Source: Firmicutes bacterium UBA3906
Lineage (GTDB): Bacteria; Bacillota; Clostridia; Caldicoprobacterales; DTU083
Direction of reading: 5' to 3'
Assembly (NCBI GenBank): GCA_002391555.1
Contig: DGFG01000040.1
Location: 1-7,601, forward strand
DNA length: 7,601 nt
The position numbers were made by a program, and so were the translations under genes. Shown here one piece after another: positions 1-5,705 of the stretch. Numbering within the stretch: position 1 is the first letter of the stretch; each line of letters opens with the position of its first letter. The notes beneath the pieces are model-generated. The model did not search any database, was not told the origin of the DNA, and saw nothing but the letters and a program-made list of their open reading frames with translations.

Positions 1-40
1 CCCAACATTTATTATAGAACCTTAAAATATGAGATTATAA

Positions 41-69
41 GGGTGAAGGGAAAGCTTCGCCCTTTTTTT
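41..69 (+). terminator. Intrinsic terminator of the upstream gene
   Basis: An 8-bp stem (GGGTGAAG at 41-48 with CTTCGCCC at 55-62, one T-G wobble) closes a 6-nt loop and is followed by seven T residues. This is a standard Rho-independent terminator on the + strand. The gene it ends lies outside the window. By B. subtilis gene order it could be spoVT, but nothing here shows that. Confidence 0.85.
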
Positions 70-152
70 GCAGGATATATTTTAGGATAGGAGAATATCT
101 TAACTTAAGTAGGCCTTTAGCCAAGAGAACTGCTTTATCTTGAGCTCTTTTA

Positions 153-180
153 TTGTACTAGGAGCTAAAGATGGTATAAT
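153..180 (+). promoter_or_regulatory. Sigma-A-type promoter for the flippase-mazG unit
   Basis: A perfect TATAAT -10 box lies at 175-180, preceded by TGG, which makes an extended -10. A weak -35 (TTGTAC, 153-158) sits 16 bp upstream. The predicted start is near 187, giving a leader of about 60 nt before the SD site GGAGGT at 233-238. An inverted repeat (CTTTAGC 115-121, GCTAAAG 164-170) has its right arm in the spacer. The call rests mainly on the extended -10. Confidence 0.65.
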
Positions 181-245
181 ATACTAAGGTATTGGTAGAT
201 AATTAACTAGTGACTTATCAAAGCCTAGCTGTGGAGGTCTTTTTA

Positions 246-1859
246 TTGAGCAAAAAATCCTTTGTTAAGGGCGCAGCTGTTTTAGCTGTTGCAGGTATAA
301 TTGCCAAGCTGTTTGGGGCACTTTTTAGGATACCCCTTATAAATATCATAGGGACTGAGGGTATCGGTCTTTACCAGCTGGCTTATCCCATATATTCTTT
401 CCTTCTTATTGTTTCAACTGCCGGTATACCAACGGCTATATCCAAGCTGGTGGCTGAAAAGATTGCCCTGAAAAACCATAGGGAGGCCCACAGGGTATTT
501 GTGATTTCAGTCAAACTTATGCTGGCTATTGGTATAACAATCTTTATAATCTTTTCTGTAGGCAGCCGGATGGTCGCCAGGATCTTAGGCTCTGAACGGG
601 CATTTTATTCTATCCTTGCCATATCACCCTGCCTGGTATTTGTATCCTTGCTATCTGCCTTTAGGGGATATTTTCAGGGTATGCAGAATATGGTCCCAAC
701 GGCCTTGACCCAAATACTAGAACAGGTTGGTAAGTTAGCCCTTGGCCTTTTCTTTGCCTCCTTGTTTATCTCAAAGGGGCCAGAGTATGGAGCAGCAGCT
801 GCTGTAGCAGGTGTTACCCTATCTGAGGCTGGGGCCCTTGTCACCATCATTTTAATCTACAGGAAAAAGCGCAGGCAGATAATGGCCCAGATCAAGTCAT
901 CTCCTAGGGCCAGCTACAGGGAATCAGACAGGTCTATACTTGAAAGGCTACTAAAGATCGCATTCCCAGTAACTATTGGGTCCGCTATAATGCCCCTGGT
1001 GGGTGTAGCTGACGCTGTAATTGTGGTAAATAGGCTAAAGCAAATAGGTATCGAGCAGGCCAAGGCGGAGAGCCTTTATGGGATTTTGACAGGTAATGCA
1101 AACCCCCTTATAAACTTTCCTGCTGTCTTGACCATAGCCCTGGCTATGAGTCTTGTTCCTGCTATTACTGAGTCCTTTTCAGCCAGGGACCTTGGAGGTA
1201 TGAGGAAGAAAACCTCTACAGGTATCAGGCTAACCCTTTTGATCGGTATACCAGCCGCAGCCGGTATGGCAGTACTGGCCGAACCCATATGTGCCCTCCT
1301 CTATAAAAGGATATCAGCAGAGGATATAAAGACAGCGGCAGAACTTTTGACCATCCTGTCTATAGGAGTAGTCTTTTTAAGCCTGGTTCAGACCCTAACA
1401 GCCATACTTCAGGGACTAAACAAAATAACAGTACCAGTTAAAAACCTAGCCATCGGGGCCATGACCAAGATTATTCTCACCTATGCCCTTGTAGGCAATT
1501 CCAGTTTGAATGTCAAGGGGGCTGCAATAGCCACTGTTGTTTGCTATGGTATTGCTGCTAGCCTAGACTTTATTGCAGTTATAAGGTATTCGGGCATCTC
1601 TATACCCCTTATGGACTTTTTTATAAAGCCTCTTATTGGGGCTGGCCTCATGTCTCTAACTGTCTACTTAGGCTACCACTATCTACTGCCTATACTTGGC
1701 ACAAGCATTTCCACCCTGCTTTCCGTTTTAGTAGGTATTGTGGTCTATAGTCTCCTACTACTTTTAACTGGGGCAGTTAAAAAAGGCGACTTTGAACTCC
1801 TGCCAGCTGGCAAGAGGATCTCTAGTCTACTAGTCAAATTAAAGCTACTAAAGGACTAA
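246..1859 (+). CDS. yabM: SpoVB/YabM-family lipid-linked oligosaccharide flippase (MOP superfamily)
   Basis: A polytopic membrane protein of 537 aa. It should move a lipid-linked cell-wall precursor (lipid II or a related polymer unit) across the membrane; the family includes SpoVB, needed for spore cortex, and the Bacillus MurJ-type flippases. Family hallmarks are the N-terminal block GTEGIGLYQLAYPIYSF (about residues 36-52), STAGIPTAISKLV (57-69) and RGYFQGMQNMVPTA (140-153), with many hydrophobic segments to the C terminus and a short basic tail. I chose the TTG at 246 because GGAGGT (233-238) lies 7 nt upstream and the product starts MSKKSFVKGA, as relatives do. The in-frame GTG at 210 adds 12 residues and has no SD site. 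Length matches YabM/SpoVB (about 520-540 aa). The symbol rests on position before mazG; the exact substrate is not decided by sequence. Only 40 bp separate it from mazG, so cotranscription is likely. Confidence 0.88.
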   Translation: MSKKSFVKGAAVLAVAGIIAKLFGALFRIPLINIIGTEGIGLYQLAYPIYSFLLIVSTAGIPTAISKLVAEKIALKNHREAHRVFVISVKLMLAIGITIFIIFSVGSRMVARILGSERAFYSILAISPCLVFVSLLSAFRGYFQGMQNMVPTALTQILEQVGKLALGLFFASLFISKGPEYGAAAAVAGVTLSEAGALVTIILIYRKKRRQIMAQIKSSPRASYRESDRSILERLLKIAFPVTIGSAIMPLVGVADAVIVVNRLKQIGIEQAKAESLYGILTGNANPLINFPAVLTIALAMSLVPAITESFSARDLGGMRKKTSTGIRLTLLIGIPAAAGMAVLAEPICALLYKRISAEDIKTAAELLTILSIGVVFLSLVQTLTAILQGLNKITVPVKNLAIGAMTKIILTYALVGNSSLNVKGAAIATVVCYGIAASLDFIAVIRYSGISIPLMDFFIKPLIGAGLMSLTVYLGYHYLLPILGTSISTLLSVLVGIVVYSLLLLLTGAVKKGDFELLPAGKRISSLLVKLKLLKD

Positions 1860-1899
1860 AGATAAGCCTAGCTTTATTTTATGAAAGGGGTAAAGGATT

Positions 1900-3351
1900 T
1901 TGAAAAGAAGGTTAACAATAGTTGGTTTAGGACCAGGATCGGAGGATGACCTGACCCTGGCGGCAGTTAAGGCTCTAGAATCAGGAGATAAAATTATCCT
2001 CCGCACTGACCGGCATGGAGCCTCAAGCTTTTTAAGGCAAAGGGGCATAGACTTTTCTAGCCTGGACCACCTATACGAAAACTCAGATAGTTTTGATGAC
2101 CTATACAAGGCTATGATAGACCATATTGTCTCTAGTCTAGAGCAGGCAGACCTAGTGCTTGGTCTACCTGGCCATCCCCTGATAGGTGAGCAGCTTGCCC
2201 TTTACCTGTTAAAGGACCTAGACAGGTCTCTTTTTGATATAAAGATTATACCAGGCCTTAGCCAGGCTGGGCAGACCCTAGCCCTTGCTATGCAGCCTGT
2301 AGAGGACAAGCTTATAGTATTAGATTCCATGGCTACCAGACAATCATCCCTAAACCCTGATATGGATACCGTGATTACAGGCCTGTCGAGTCCAATAATA
2401 GCATCAGACCTAAAGCTAAAGCTCCTAGAGGTCTATCCGGCAGATCACCGGGTATTTATTAGTCAGCAGGCTAAGGAGGGGGAGGTCCGGGTAAAGGACT
2501 TATCCCTTGAGCAAATAGACAGGCTAGGCCAATATGACCACACTACTAGCCTATATATGCCCAGCCTTGAGCTTGAAAGGCTAGACTCCTTTCGCTTTCA
2601 CCATTTGGCCCAGATTACAGAGAGACTCAGGTCCAAGGACGGTTGCCCCTGGGATAGGGCCCAGGACCATAATAGCCTAAAGCAGTACCTAATAGAGGAA
2701 TGCTATGAGGTCCTAGAGGCTATTGACCTAGAGGATATGGACAAGCTAAGTGAGGAGCTAGGCGACCTACTCTTTCAGGTCATGTTCCACTCCCAGATAG
2801 CCAAAGAACGCGGGGAGTTTAATATTGCAAATGTAATAACAGGGGTATCTCAAAAGATGATCCAGCGCCACCCCCATATTTTTGCCGATACCAAGGTCAA
2901 GGATGCAGATGAGGTCCTAGTCAACTGGGAGGCAATAAAAAAGGAGGAAAAGGGTCTAAAAAGTCAGAGCCAGGTCTTAAAAGATATACCCTCCAACCTA
3001 CCTGCCCTTATGAGGGCTTATAAAGTGCAAAAAAAAGCTTCTAACGTAGGCTTTGACTGGGACCATGTAGGAGATGCTATAGAAAAGGTCAAAGAGGAGT
3101 TAGACGAGCTACTAGAGGTCTACAAGGCCGGCCCGGTAGACAAGGTAAATGAGGAGCTAGGGGACCTGCTTTTTGCTACAGTCAATATCTGTAGGTTCTT
3201 TGATATACAGCCTGAGCTTTGCTTAACCACCGCTACAGAAAAGTTTATCTCCCGCTTTACCTATATTGAGCAGATGGCGGACAAGCCCCTAGAGGATATG
3301 ACTCTAGATGAAATGGATTTGCTATGGAATAGGGCAAAATCAACCCTTTAA
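1900..3351 (+). CDS. mazG: MazG/YabN: TP-methylase-like domain fused to tandem MazG NTP pyrophosphohydrolase domains
   Basis: A 483-aa cytoplasmic protein. Residues 1-225 resemble the tetrapyrrole methylase fold (VGLGPGSEDDLTL near 8-20, GLPGHPL at 88-94); in the YabN family the role of this part is unclear. The first MazG domain (about 232-350) carries KDGCPWDRAQDHNSL (246-260) and the metal-binding pattern EECYE (266-270) with EELGD (285-289). The second (about 365-480) has VGFDWD (383-388), EELDE (399-403) and EELGD (418-422), so both sites look intact. MazG hydrolyses NTPs to NMP and pyrophosphate and is thought to clean nucleotide pools. Start is TTG at 1900, with GGGG at 1887-1890 as SD about 9 nt upstream; the next residues KRRLTIVGLGPG begin the methylase fold, so no longer start is needed. 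Length equals the usual fused YabN form. It is unusually rich in CTAG (19 copies by eye). Confidence 0.95.
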   Translation: MKRRLTIVGLGPGSEDDLTLAAVKALESGDKIILRTDRHGASSFLRQRGIDFSSLDHLYENSDSFDDLYKAMIDHIVSSLEQADLVLGLPGHPLIGEQLALYLLKDLDRSLFDIKIIPGLSQAGQTLALAMQPVEDKLIVLDSMATRQSSLNPDMDTVITGLSSPIIASDLKLKLLEVYPADHRVFISQQAKEGEVRVKDLSLEQIDRLGQYDHTTSLYMPSLELERLDSFRFHHLAQITERLRSKDGCPWDRAQDHNSLKQYLIEECYEVLEAIDLEDMDKLSEELGDLLFQVMFHSQIAKERGEFNIANVITGVSQKMIQRHPHIFADTKVKDADEVLVNWEAIKKEEKGLKSQSQVLKDIPSNLPALMRAYKVQKKASNVGFDWDHVGDAIEKVKEELDELLEVYKAGPVDKVNEELGDLLFATVNICRFFDIQPELCLTTATEKFISRFTYIEQMADKPLEDMTLDEMDLLWNRAKSTL

Positions 3352-3412
3352 GGGCTTTGGAGTGTATAAAGCAAGTAAAATATGGTAAATATAAAGGTGT
3401 GTTACATCATTA

Positions 3413-3441
3413 TTGAGTATTTTGCTATTAAAAGCTAAAAT
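3413..3441 (+). promoter_or_regulatory. Candidate hup promoter
   Basis: TTGAGT (3413-3418) and TAAAAT (3436-3441) are spaced by 17 bp in the 165-bp AT-rich gap before hup. An overlapping alternative is TTGCTA (3422-3427) with TATAAG (3446-3451) at 18 bp. Both -35 boxes are weak, so the exact start is uncertain. A highly expressed gene such as hup is expected to have its own promoter here, and the leader would be about 50-70 nt long. Confidence 0.5.
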
Positions 3442-3516
3442 TCTTTATAAGAAAGAAGGAATTTCTTGAATAATAGCGAAATAGCTATATGAAATACTAT
3501 TAAGGAGGGTTCTATA

Positions 3517-3789
3517 GTGAACAAAGCTGATCTAATTACTGCTATTGCTGAAAAGGGCGAGCTGACCAAAAAGGATGCTGAAAAGGCTGTAAACGCATTT
3601 GTATCTGTAGTAACAGAAACATTGGCTGCAGGCGATAAAGTCCAGCTTGTAGGCTTTGGTACTTTCGAAGTCAGAGAAAGAAAAGAAAGAAAAGGCAGAA
3701 ATCCTCAAACAAAAGAGGAAATCGTTATTCCCGCATCAAAAGCCCCAGTATTTAAAGCAGGCAAGGCTTTAAAGGACTCCGTACAGTAA
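3517..3789 (+). CDS. hup: HU family DNA-binding protein
   Basis: A 90-aa protein that forms dimers, bends DNA and organises the nucleoid. The N-terminal [13 protein letters not shown] and helix pair (1-38), the [20 protein letters not shown] segment (46-65) that forms the beta arm with the DNA-intercalating proline (P63), and the final helix with [11 protein letters not shown] are diagnostic; the length is exactly typical. The GTG start at 3517 has an excellent SD (AAGGAGGG, 3502-3509) 7 nt upstream. All four Arg codons in 53-61 are AGA, whereas neighbouring genes lean on AGG, and the gene has no CTAG; this fits high-expression codon choice rather than transfer. It is followed at once by a perfect terminator, so it is probably largely monocistronic. 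HU between mazG and rqcP is consistent with clostridial gene order. It could equally be labelled HBsu/hupA. Confidence 0.97.
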   Translation: MNKADLITAIAEKGELTKKDAEKAVNAFVSVVTETLAAGDKVQLVGFGTFEVRERKERKGRNPQTKEEIVIPASKAPVFKAGKALKDSVQ

Positions 3790-3793
3790 AGTT

Positions 3794-3817
3794 AAAACCG
3801 GGTATAACCCGGTTTTT
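3794..3817 (+). terminator. Intrinsic terminator of hup
   Basis: A perfect 9-bp stem AAAACCGGG (3794-3802) / CCCGGTTTT (3808-3816) with loop TATAA and a T run ends the hup transcript 5 nt after its stop codon. The A/T flanks make it look bidirectional, but no converging gene is present. Confidence 0.95.
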
Positions 3818-3893
3818 GCTTTATCTGGGCATCTTTTTTGCCTTTTAGCCCCTCTTATGCCGGCTAGATGGACCCAAACTTGTGGAGGTATTT

Positions 3894-4133
3894 ATGCGTC
3901 TTGATAAATTTTTAAAGGTTTCAAGGATTATAAAAAGAAGAACTGTTGCCAATGAAGCCTGTAGTGGTGGCCGTGTCCAGATAAATGACAAGGTTGCCAA
4001 GCCAGGCAATACTGTAAAGGTAGGAGATATTATCAGCATACAGTTTGGCAATAGTCAAAAAAGATTTGAGGTTTTAGACCTAGTAGAAAATGCCCAAAAG
4101 GACCAGGCTAGCTCCCTATATAGAGAGCTCTAG
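3894..4133 (+). CDS. rqcP: RqcP (YabO), S4-domain ribosome-associated quality-control factor
   Basis: A 79-aa protein almost wholly made of an S4 RNA-binding domain (about 1-60). The start MRLDKFLKVSRIIKRRTVANEA, followed by GRVQINDKVAKPG, is the YabO/RqcP signature, including Arg-2 and the IKRR run with Arg-16, which I recall as functionally important. In B. subtilis RqcP binds the obstructed 50S subunit with RqcH and supports C-terminal alanine tailing of stalled nascent chains. The older name Hsp15-like (HslR) refers to the same S4 relative. I start it at the ATG at 3894: the SD GGAGGT (3884-3889) precedes it by 4 nt, and the upstream in-frame GTG at 3882 overlaps that SD and would add four residues that relatives lack. 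It follows the hup terminator by 76 bp with no clear promoter, so expression may come from readthrough or a promoter I cannot see. Confidence 0.93.
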   Translation: MRLDKFLKVSRIIKRRTVANEACSGGRVQINDKVAKPGNTVKVGDIISIQFGNSQKRFEVLDLVENAQKDQASSLYREL

Positions 4134-4222
4134 TTTTTGGCCTTTTACTTAAATAAAACAAACATCCATTTTAGATTAAATTCTTTTCTTATATAATTCA
4201 TTTATGTTCTTCCTTATTAGTC

Positions 4223-4247
4223 GGGCCCTTGGCCTGGCTCTTTTTTT
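4223..4247 (+). terminator. Intrinsic terminator of rqcP
   Basis: GGGCC (4223-4227) can pair with GGCTC (4236-4240) using one G-T wobble, or CGGGCC (4222-4227) with GGCCTG (4230-4235 region) in a tighter hairpin; seven T residues follow (4241-4247). It lies about 90 nt after the rqcP stop. The rest of the 211-bp gap up to 4344 is AT-rich, with no gene and no convincing promoter. Confidence 0.7.
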
Positions 4248-4344
4248 GGTCTGTATCGGCTCTAGGTCTTTGGCACATAATAGTATAAAGGCAAAAATGC
4301 TTTACGATTGCTTAGCAAAGAACTATTTAAGGAGCCGATGATTA

Positions 4345-5394
4345 ATGTTTAATGGGAATAAAAATAAACTAATATGCCTATTACTTGTTCTTACTATAGG
4401 CTTAGGCCTTTGCCTGTCAGCATGTAGGAGAGATAAAGGACCAGATACTGATGACAATGGTCTAGGCAGGGATGAGCAAAAGGGCCAGGACCTATCTGAG
4501 GACAAGGCAGGGGAGGGGGAAAAGCCTGCCCTGCCAAAGCAGCTAGAGGCCAAGGACAATACAGAGCCAAAGCTAAAGGTTTATATAGCCGAGGAGAAAA
4601 GAGTAAAGGAGATGGCCTTTGAGGACTATGTGGCAGCTGTAGTAGGAGGAGAGATTAAAAATGACTGGCCCATAGAGGCAATCAAGGCCCAAGCAATAAT
4701 AGCCAGGACCTTTGTTTTAAACTTTATTGAGGAAAAGGGTCAATCAAAATATGGGAATGCCCATGTGTCTACAGATATTGAAGAGGCCCAGGCCTGGGAC
4801 CAGGAAGCAGTAAATGAAAGTATTAAAAAGGCTATAAATGACACCAGGGGCCAGGTAATAGTCTATAAGGGCCGCTTTGCCAGGACCTGGTTTCATTCCA
4901 ATGCAGGTGGCAAGACCGCAACTCCTGTTGAGGGCCTAAACTTTAAGGACCAGGCCCCTCCCTATATACAGGTGGTTGATTCCCCTGATATGACAGAGGC
5001 GGTAGAGGCCGATGCAAAAAGCTGGGAGGCTAGCTTTAGCAAGGCCAAGGTCCTAGAGGCCCTAAAGGCTGCAGGAAAACCAGTAGAGGACTTTAAAAGT
5101 GTTTCCATAGGCGAAAAAGGCCCCTCAGGCAGGGCGGTTACTATAGCCTTTGATGATACCAAGGTATCTGCGGCCGAGCTTAGGCTTGCCCTTGGTACAA
5201 CTGATATGCGGTCAACCCTTTTAGATAGCATTAGCCTAGAGGGGGACAGTCTAAAGATGTCTGGCAAGGGATACGGTCATGGGGTAGGTATGTCCCAGTG
5301 GGGGGCCTACAACATGGCACAGAATAAAAAGACAGCAGAGGATATTATAAACCACTATTACAAGGATATTGACATAGTAAAGCTATGGGACTAG
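4345..5394 (+). CDS. SpoIID/LytB-domain lipoprotein (probable peptidoglycan lytic transglycosylase or amidase modifier)
   Basis: A 349-aa exported lipoprotein. Residues 1-26 form a type II signal (basic NKNK, hydrophobic core 9-25) with lipobox L24-S25-A26-C27, so the mature protein should be lipid-anchored outside the membrane. Residues 28-75 are a highly charged, probably disordered linker. The SpoIID domain covers about 76-349: YVAAVVGGEIKNDW (95-108), with E103 at the position of the catalytic glutamate of SpoIID, then IEAIKAQAIIARTF (110-123), WFHSNAGGKT (182-191) and GYGHGVGMSQWGA (309-321). SpoIID cleaves glycan strands made stem-peptide-free by SpoIIP during engulfment. This protein could do that or modify another autolysin, since canonical SpoIID has a membrane anchor instead of a lipobox. 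The ATG at 4345 follows AAGGAG (4329-4334) by 10 nt. Codon use matches the neighbours. B. subtilis has no such gene between yabO and yabP. Confidence 0.88.
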   Translation: MFNGNKNKLICLLLVLTIGLGLCLSACRRDKGPDTDDNGLGRDEQKGQDLSEDKAGEGEKPALPKQLEAKDNTEPKLKVYIAEEKRVKEMAFEDYVAAVVGGEIKNDWPIEAIKAQAIIARTFVLNFIEEKGQSKYGNAHVSTDIEEAQAWDQEAVNESIKKAINDTRGQVIVYKGRFARTWFHSNAGGKTATPVEGLNFKDQAPPYIQVVDSPDMTEAVEADAKSWEASFSKAKVLEALKAAGKPVEDFKSVSIGEKGPSGRAVTIAFDDTKVSAAELRLALGTTDMRSTLLDSISLEGDSLKMSGKGYGHGVGMSQWGAYNMAQNKKTAEDIINHYYKDIDIVKLWD

Positions 5395-5445
5395 GCCTTT
5401 TCCCATCTTGTTTGTAAATAAACAGAGGCTATAAAAAGTCTAGCT

Positions 5446-5486
5446 AAAAAAAGTGTGGTGCAAAAATTGGGTCGGCCCCTTAAAAA
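5446..5486 (+). repeat. Degenerate intergenic repeat, copy 1
   Basis: The pattern is an A run, GTG, about 13 nt, then GGGTCG followed by a C run, TT and another A run. Here AAAAAAAGTG is at 5446-5455 and GGGTCGGCCCC at 5469-5479. GTG to GGGTCG is exactly 16 nt, as in copy 3. The GGG/CCC part can form a small hairpin with loop TCGG. On the - strand it reads as a hairpin followed by T residues. Confidence 0.6.
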
Positions 5487-5505
5487 GATCAAGCTTTAGG
5501 AATGT

Positions 5506-5545
5506 AAAAAAGTGCATTCTCTAAACAAGGCCATTTTATAAGAAC
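5506..5545 (+). repeat. Degenerate intergenic repeat, copy 2
   Basis: This copy keeps the A run plus GTGC (AAAAAAGTGC, 5506-5515), then TCTCTAAA (5518-5525) as in copy 3, and AAGG (5527-5530). It has lost the GGGTCG core (GGCCATTTT instead). GAATG (5500-5504) and CATTC (5515-5519) can also pair locally. It is the most diverged of the three. Confidence 0.5.
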
Positions 5546-5547
5546 AT

Positions 5548-5586
5548 AAAAAGTGCTGTCTCTAAAAAGGGTCGCCCTTAAAAAAA
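5548..5586 (+). repeat. Degenerate intergenic repeat, copy 3
   Basis: The best-formed copy: AAAAAGTGCTG (5548-5558), TCTCTAAAAA (5559-5568 region), then a compact hairpin AAGGG-TCG-CCCTT (5567-5579) and an A run. Its GTGCT (5553-5557) is complementary to AGCAC (5598-5602), the left arm of the terminator just downstream. Confidence 0.6.
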
Positions 5587-5597
5587 CTTGTGCAGTT

Positions 5598-5619
5598 AGC
5601 ACCCGCAAGGGTGCTTTTT
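5598..5619 (+). terminator. Strong intrinsic terminator upstream of yabP
   Basis: A perfect 7-bp stem AGCACCC (5598-5604) / GGGTGCT (5609-5615) is closed by GCAA, a stable GNRA-type tetraloop, and followed by five T residues and a T-rich tail. It separates the SpoIID-like gene and the repeat cluster from yabP. GTGC at 5590-5593 can pair with GCAC at 5599-5602, which would compete with the terminator stem. Confidence 0.9.
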
Positions 5620-5654
5620 CTTTGTCCAAAGGATGCATATCTTGTAGGGGCCAA

Positions 5655-5682
5655 GCATATTATCAGATATATCTGATATTAA
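5655..5682 (+). promoter_or_regulatory. Candidate sigma-E promoter of yabP-yabQ
   Basis: GCATATT (5655-5661) matches the sigma-E -35 consensus (roughly GMATATT) very well. Thirteen bp later GATATTAA (5675-5682) is a partial match to the -10 (CATACAAT type). In B. subtilis yabP and yabQ are mother-cell genes under sigma-E, so the position makes sense. The -10 is imperfect and the predicted start (about 5689) leaves only a very short leader before the SD. Confidence 0.45.
5661..5678. repeat. 18-bp perfect palindrome in the yabP promoter region
   Basis: TATCAGATATATCTGATA is self-complementary over its full 18 bp (two 9-bp half sites, no gap). It begins at the last base of the proposed sigma-E -35 and ends within the proposed -10. 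This placement suits a dimeric repressor operator, but I do not recognise the site. Confidence 0.7.
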
Positions 5683-5705
5683 GCTAGCTATAGGGGGGAG
5701 AAAAA

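Larger units (their letters stand above)
5395..5705 (+). other. 311-bp intergenic region before yabP
   Basis: No credible protein gene is present. From left to right it contains a weak hairpin over the preceding stop codon (ATGGGA 5385-5390 / TCCCAT 5401-5406), a possible weak promoter (TTGTTT 5408-5413, TATAAA 5430-5435, 16-bp spacer), three related A-rich repeats (5446-5586), a strong terminator (5598-5619), a sigma-E-like promoter (5655-5682) overlapping an 18-bp palindrome, and the yabP SD site. The first half could be a long spoIID-like 3' UTR or a separate small RNA of roughly 175 nt. Confidence 0.6.

Noticed and set aside
210..245. A longer reading of the flippase from GTG at 210
   Set aside because: No SD site precedes it. 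GGAGGT at 233-238 is correctly spaced for the TTG at 246, where family homology starts.
1076..1288. Reverse-strand open frames here and at 1848-2108, 4323-4559, 4962-5267, 5750-5992, 6269-6496 and 7061-7411
   Set aside because: They lie opposite well-supported genes, give low-complexity Ser/Pro/Leu-rich products and have no convincing SD sites, so they are frame shadows.
1840..1880. Terminator-like TAAAGCTA / TAGCTTTA plus TTTT at the end of the flippase gene
   Set aside because: The loop is about 21 nt, the stem is AT-rich and the T run is short. More likely chance; mazG is probably cotranscribed.
3344..3354. CCCTT-T-AAGGG palindrome at the mazG stop
   Set aside because: It has a one-base loop and no T run, so it cannot form a useful hairpin.
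3845..4051. Reverse-strand frame opposite rqcP
   Set aside because: It is antisense to a clear S4-domain gene and has no recognisable product.
4170..4197. TATAAT at 4192-4197 as a promoter for the SpoIID-like gene
   Set aside because: The -35 is poor (TTTAGA) and transcription would run straight into the terminator at 4223-4247.
4276..4289. CATAATAG / TATAAA before the SpoIID-like gene as a sigma-E, sigma-K or sigma-A promoter
   Set aside because: No acceptable -35 at the right spacing for any of these factors, so I did not annotate it, though a promoter must lie somewhere in this gap.
5446..5586. CRISPR array
   Set aside because: The repeats are degenerate, unequally spaced (59 and 41 bp) and A-rich, with no constant repeat length and no cas genes.
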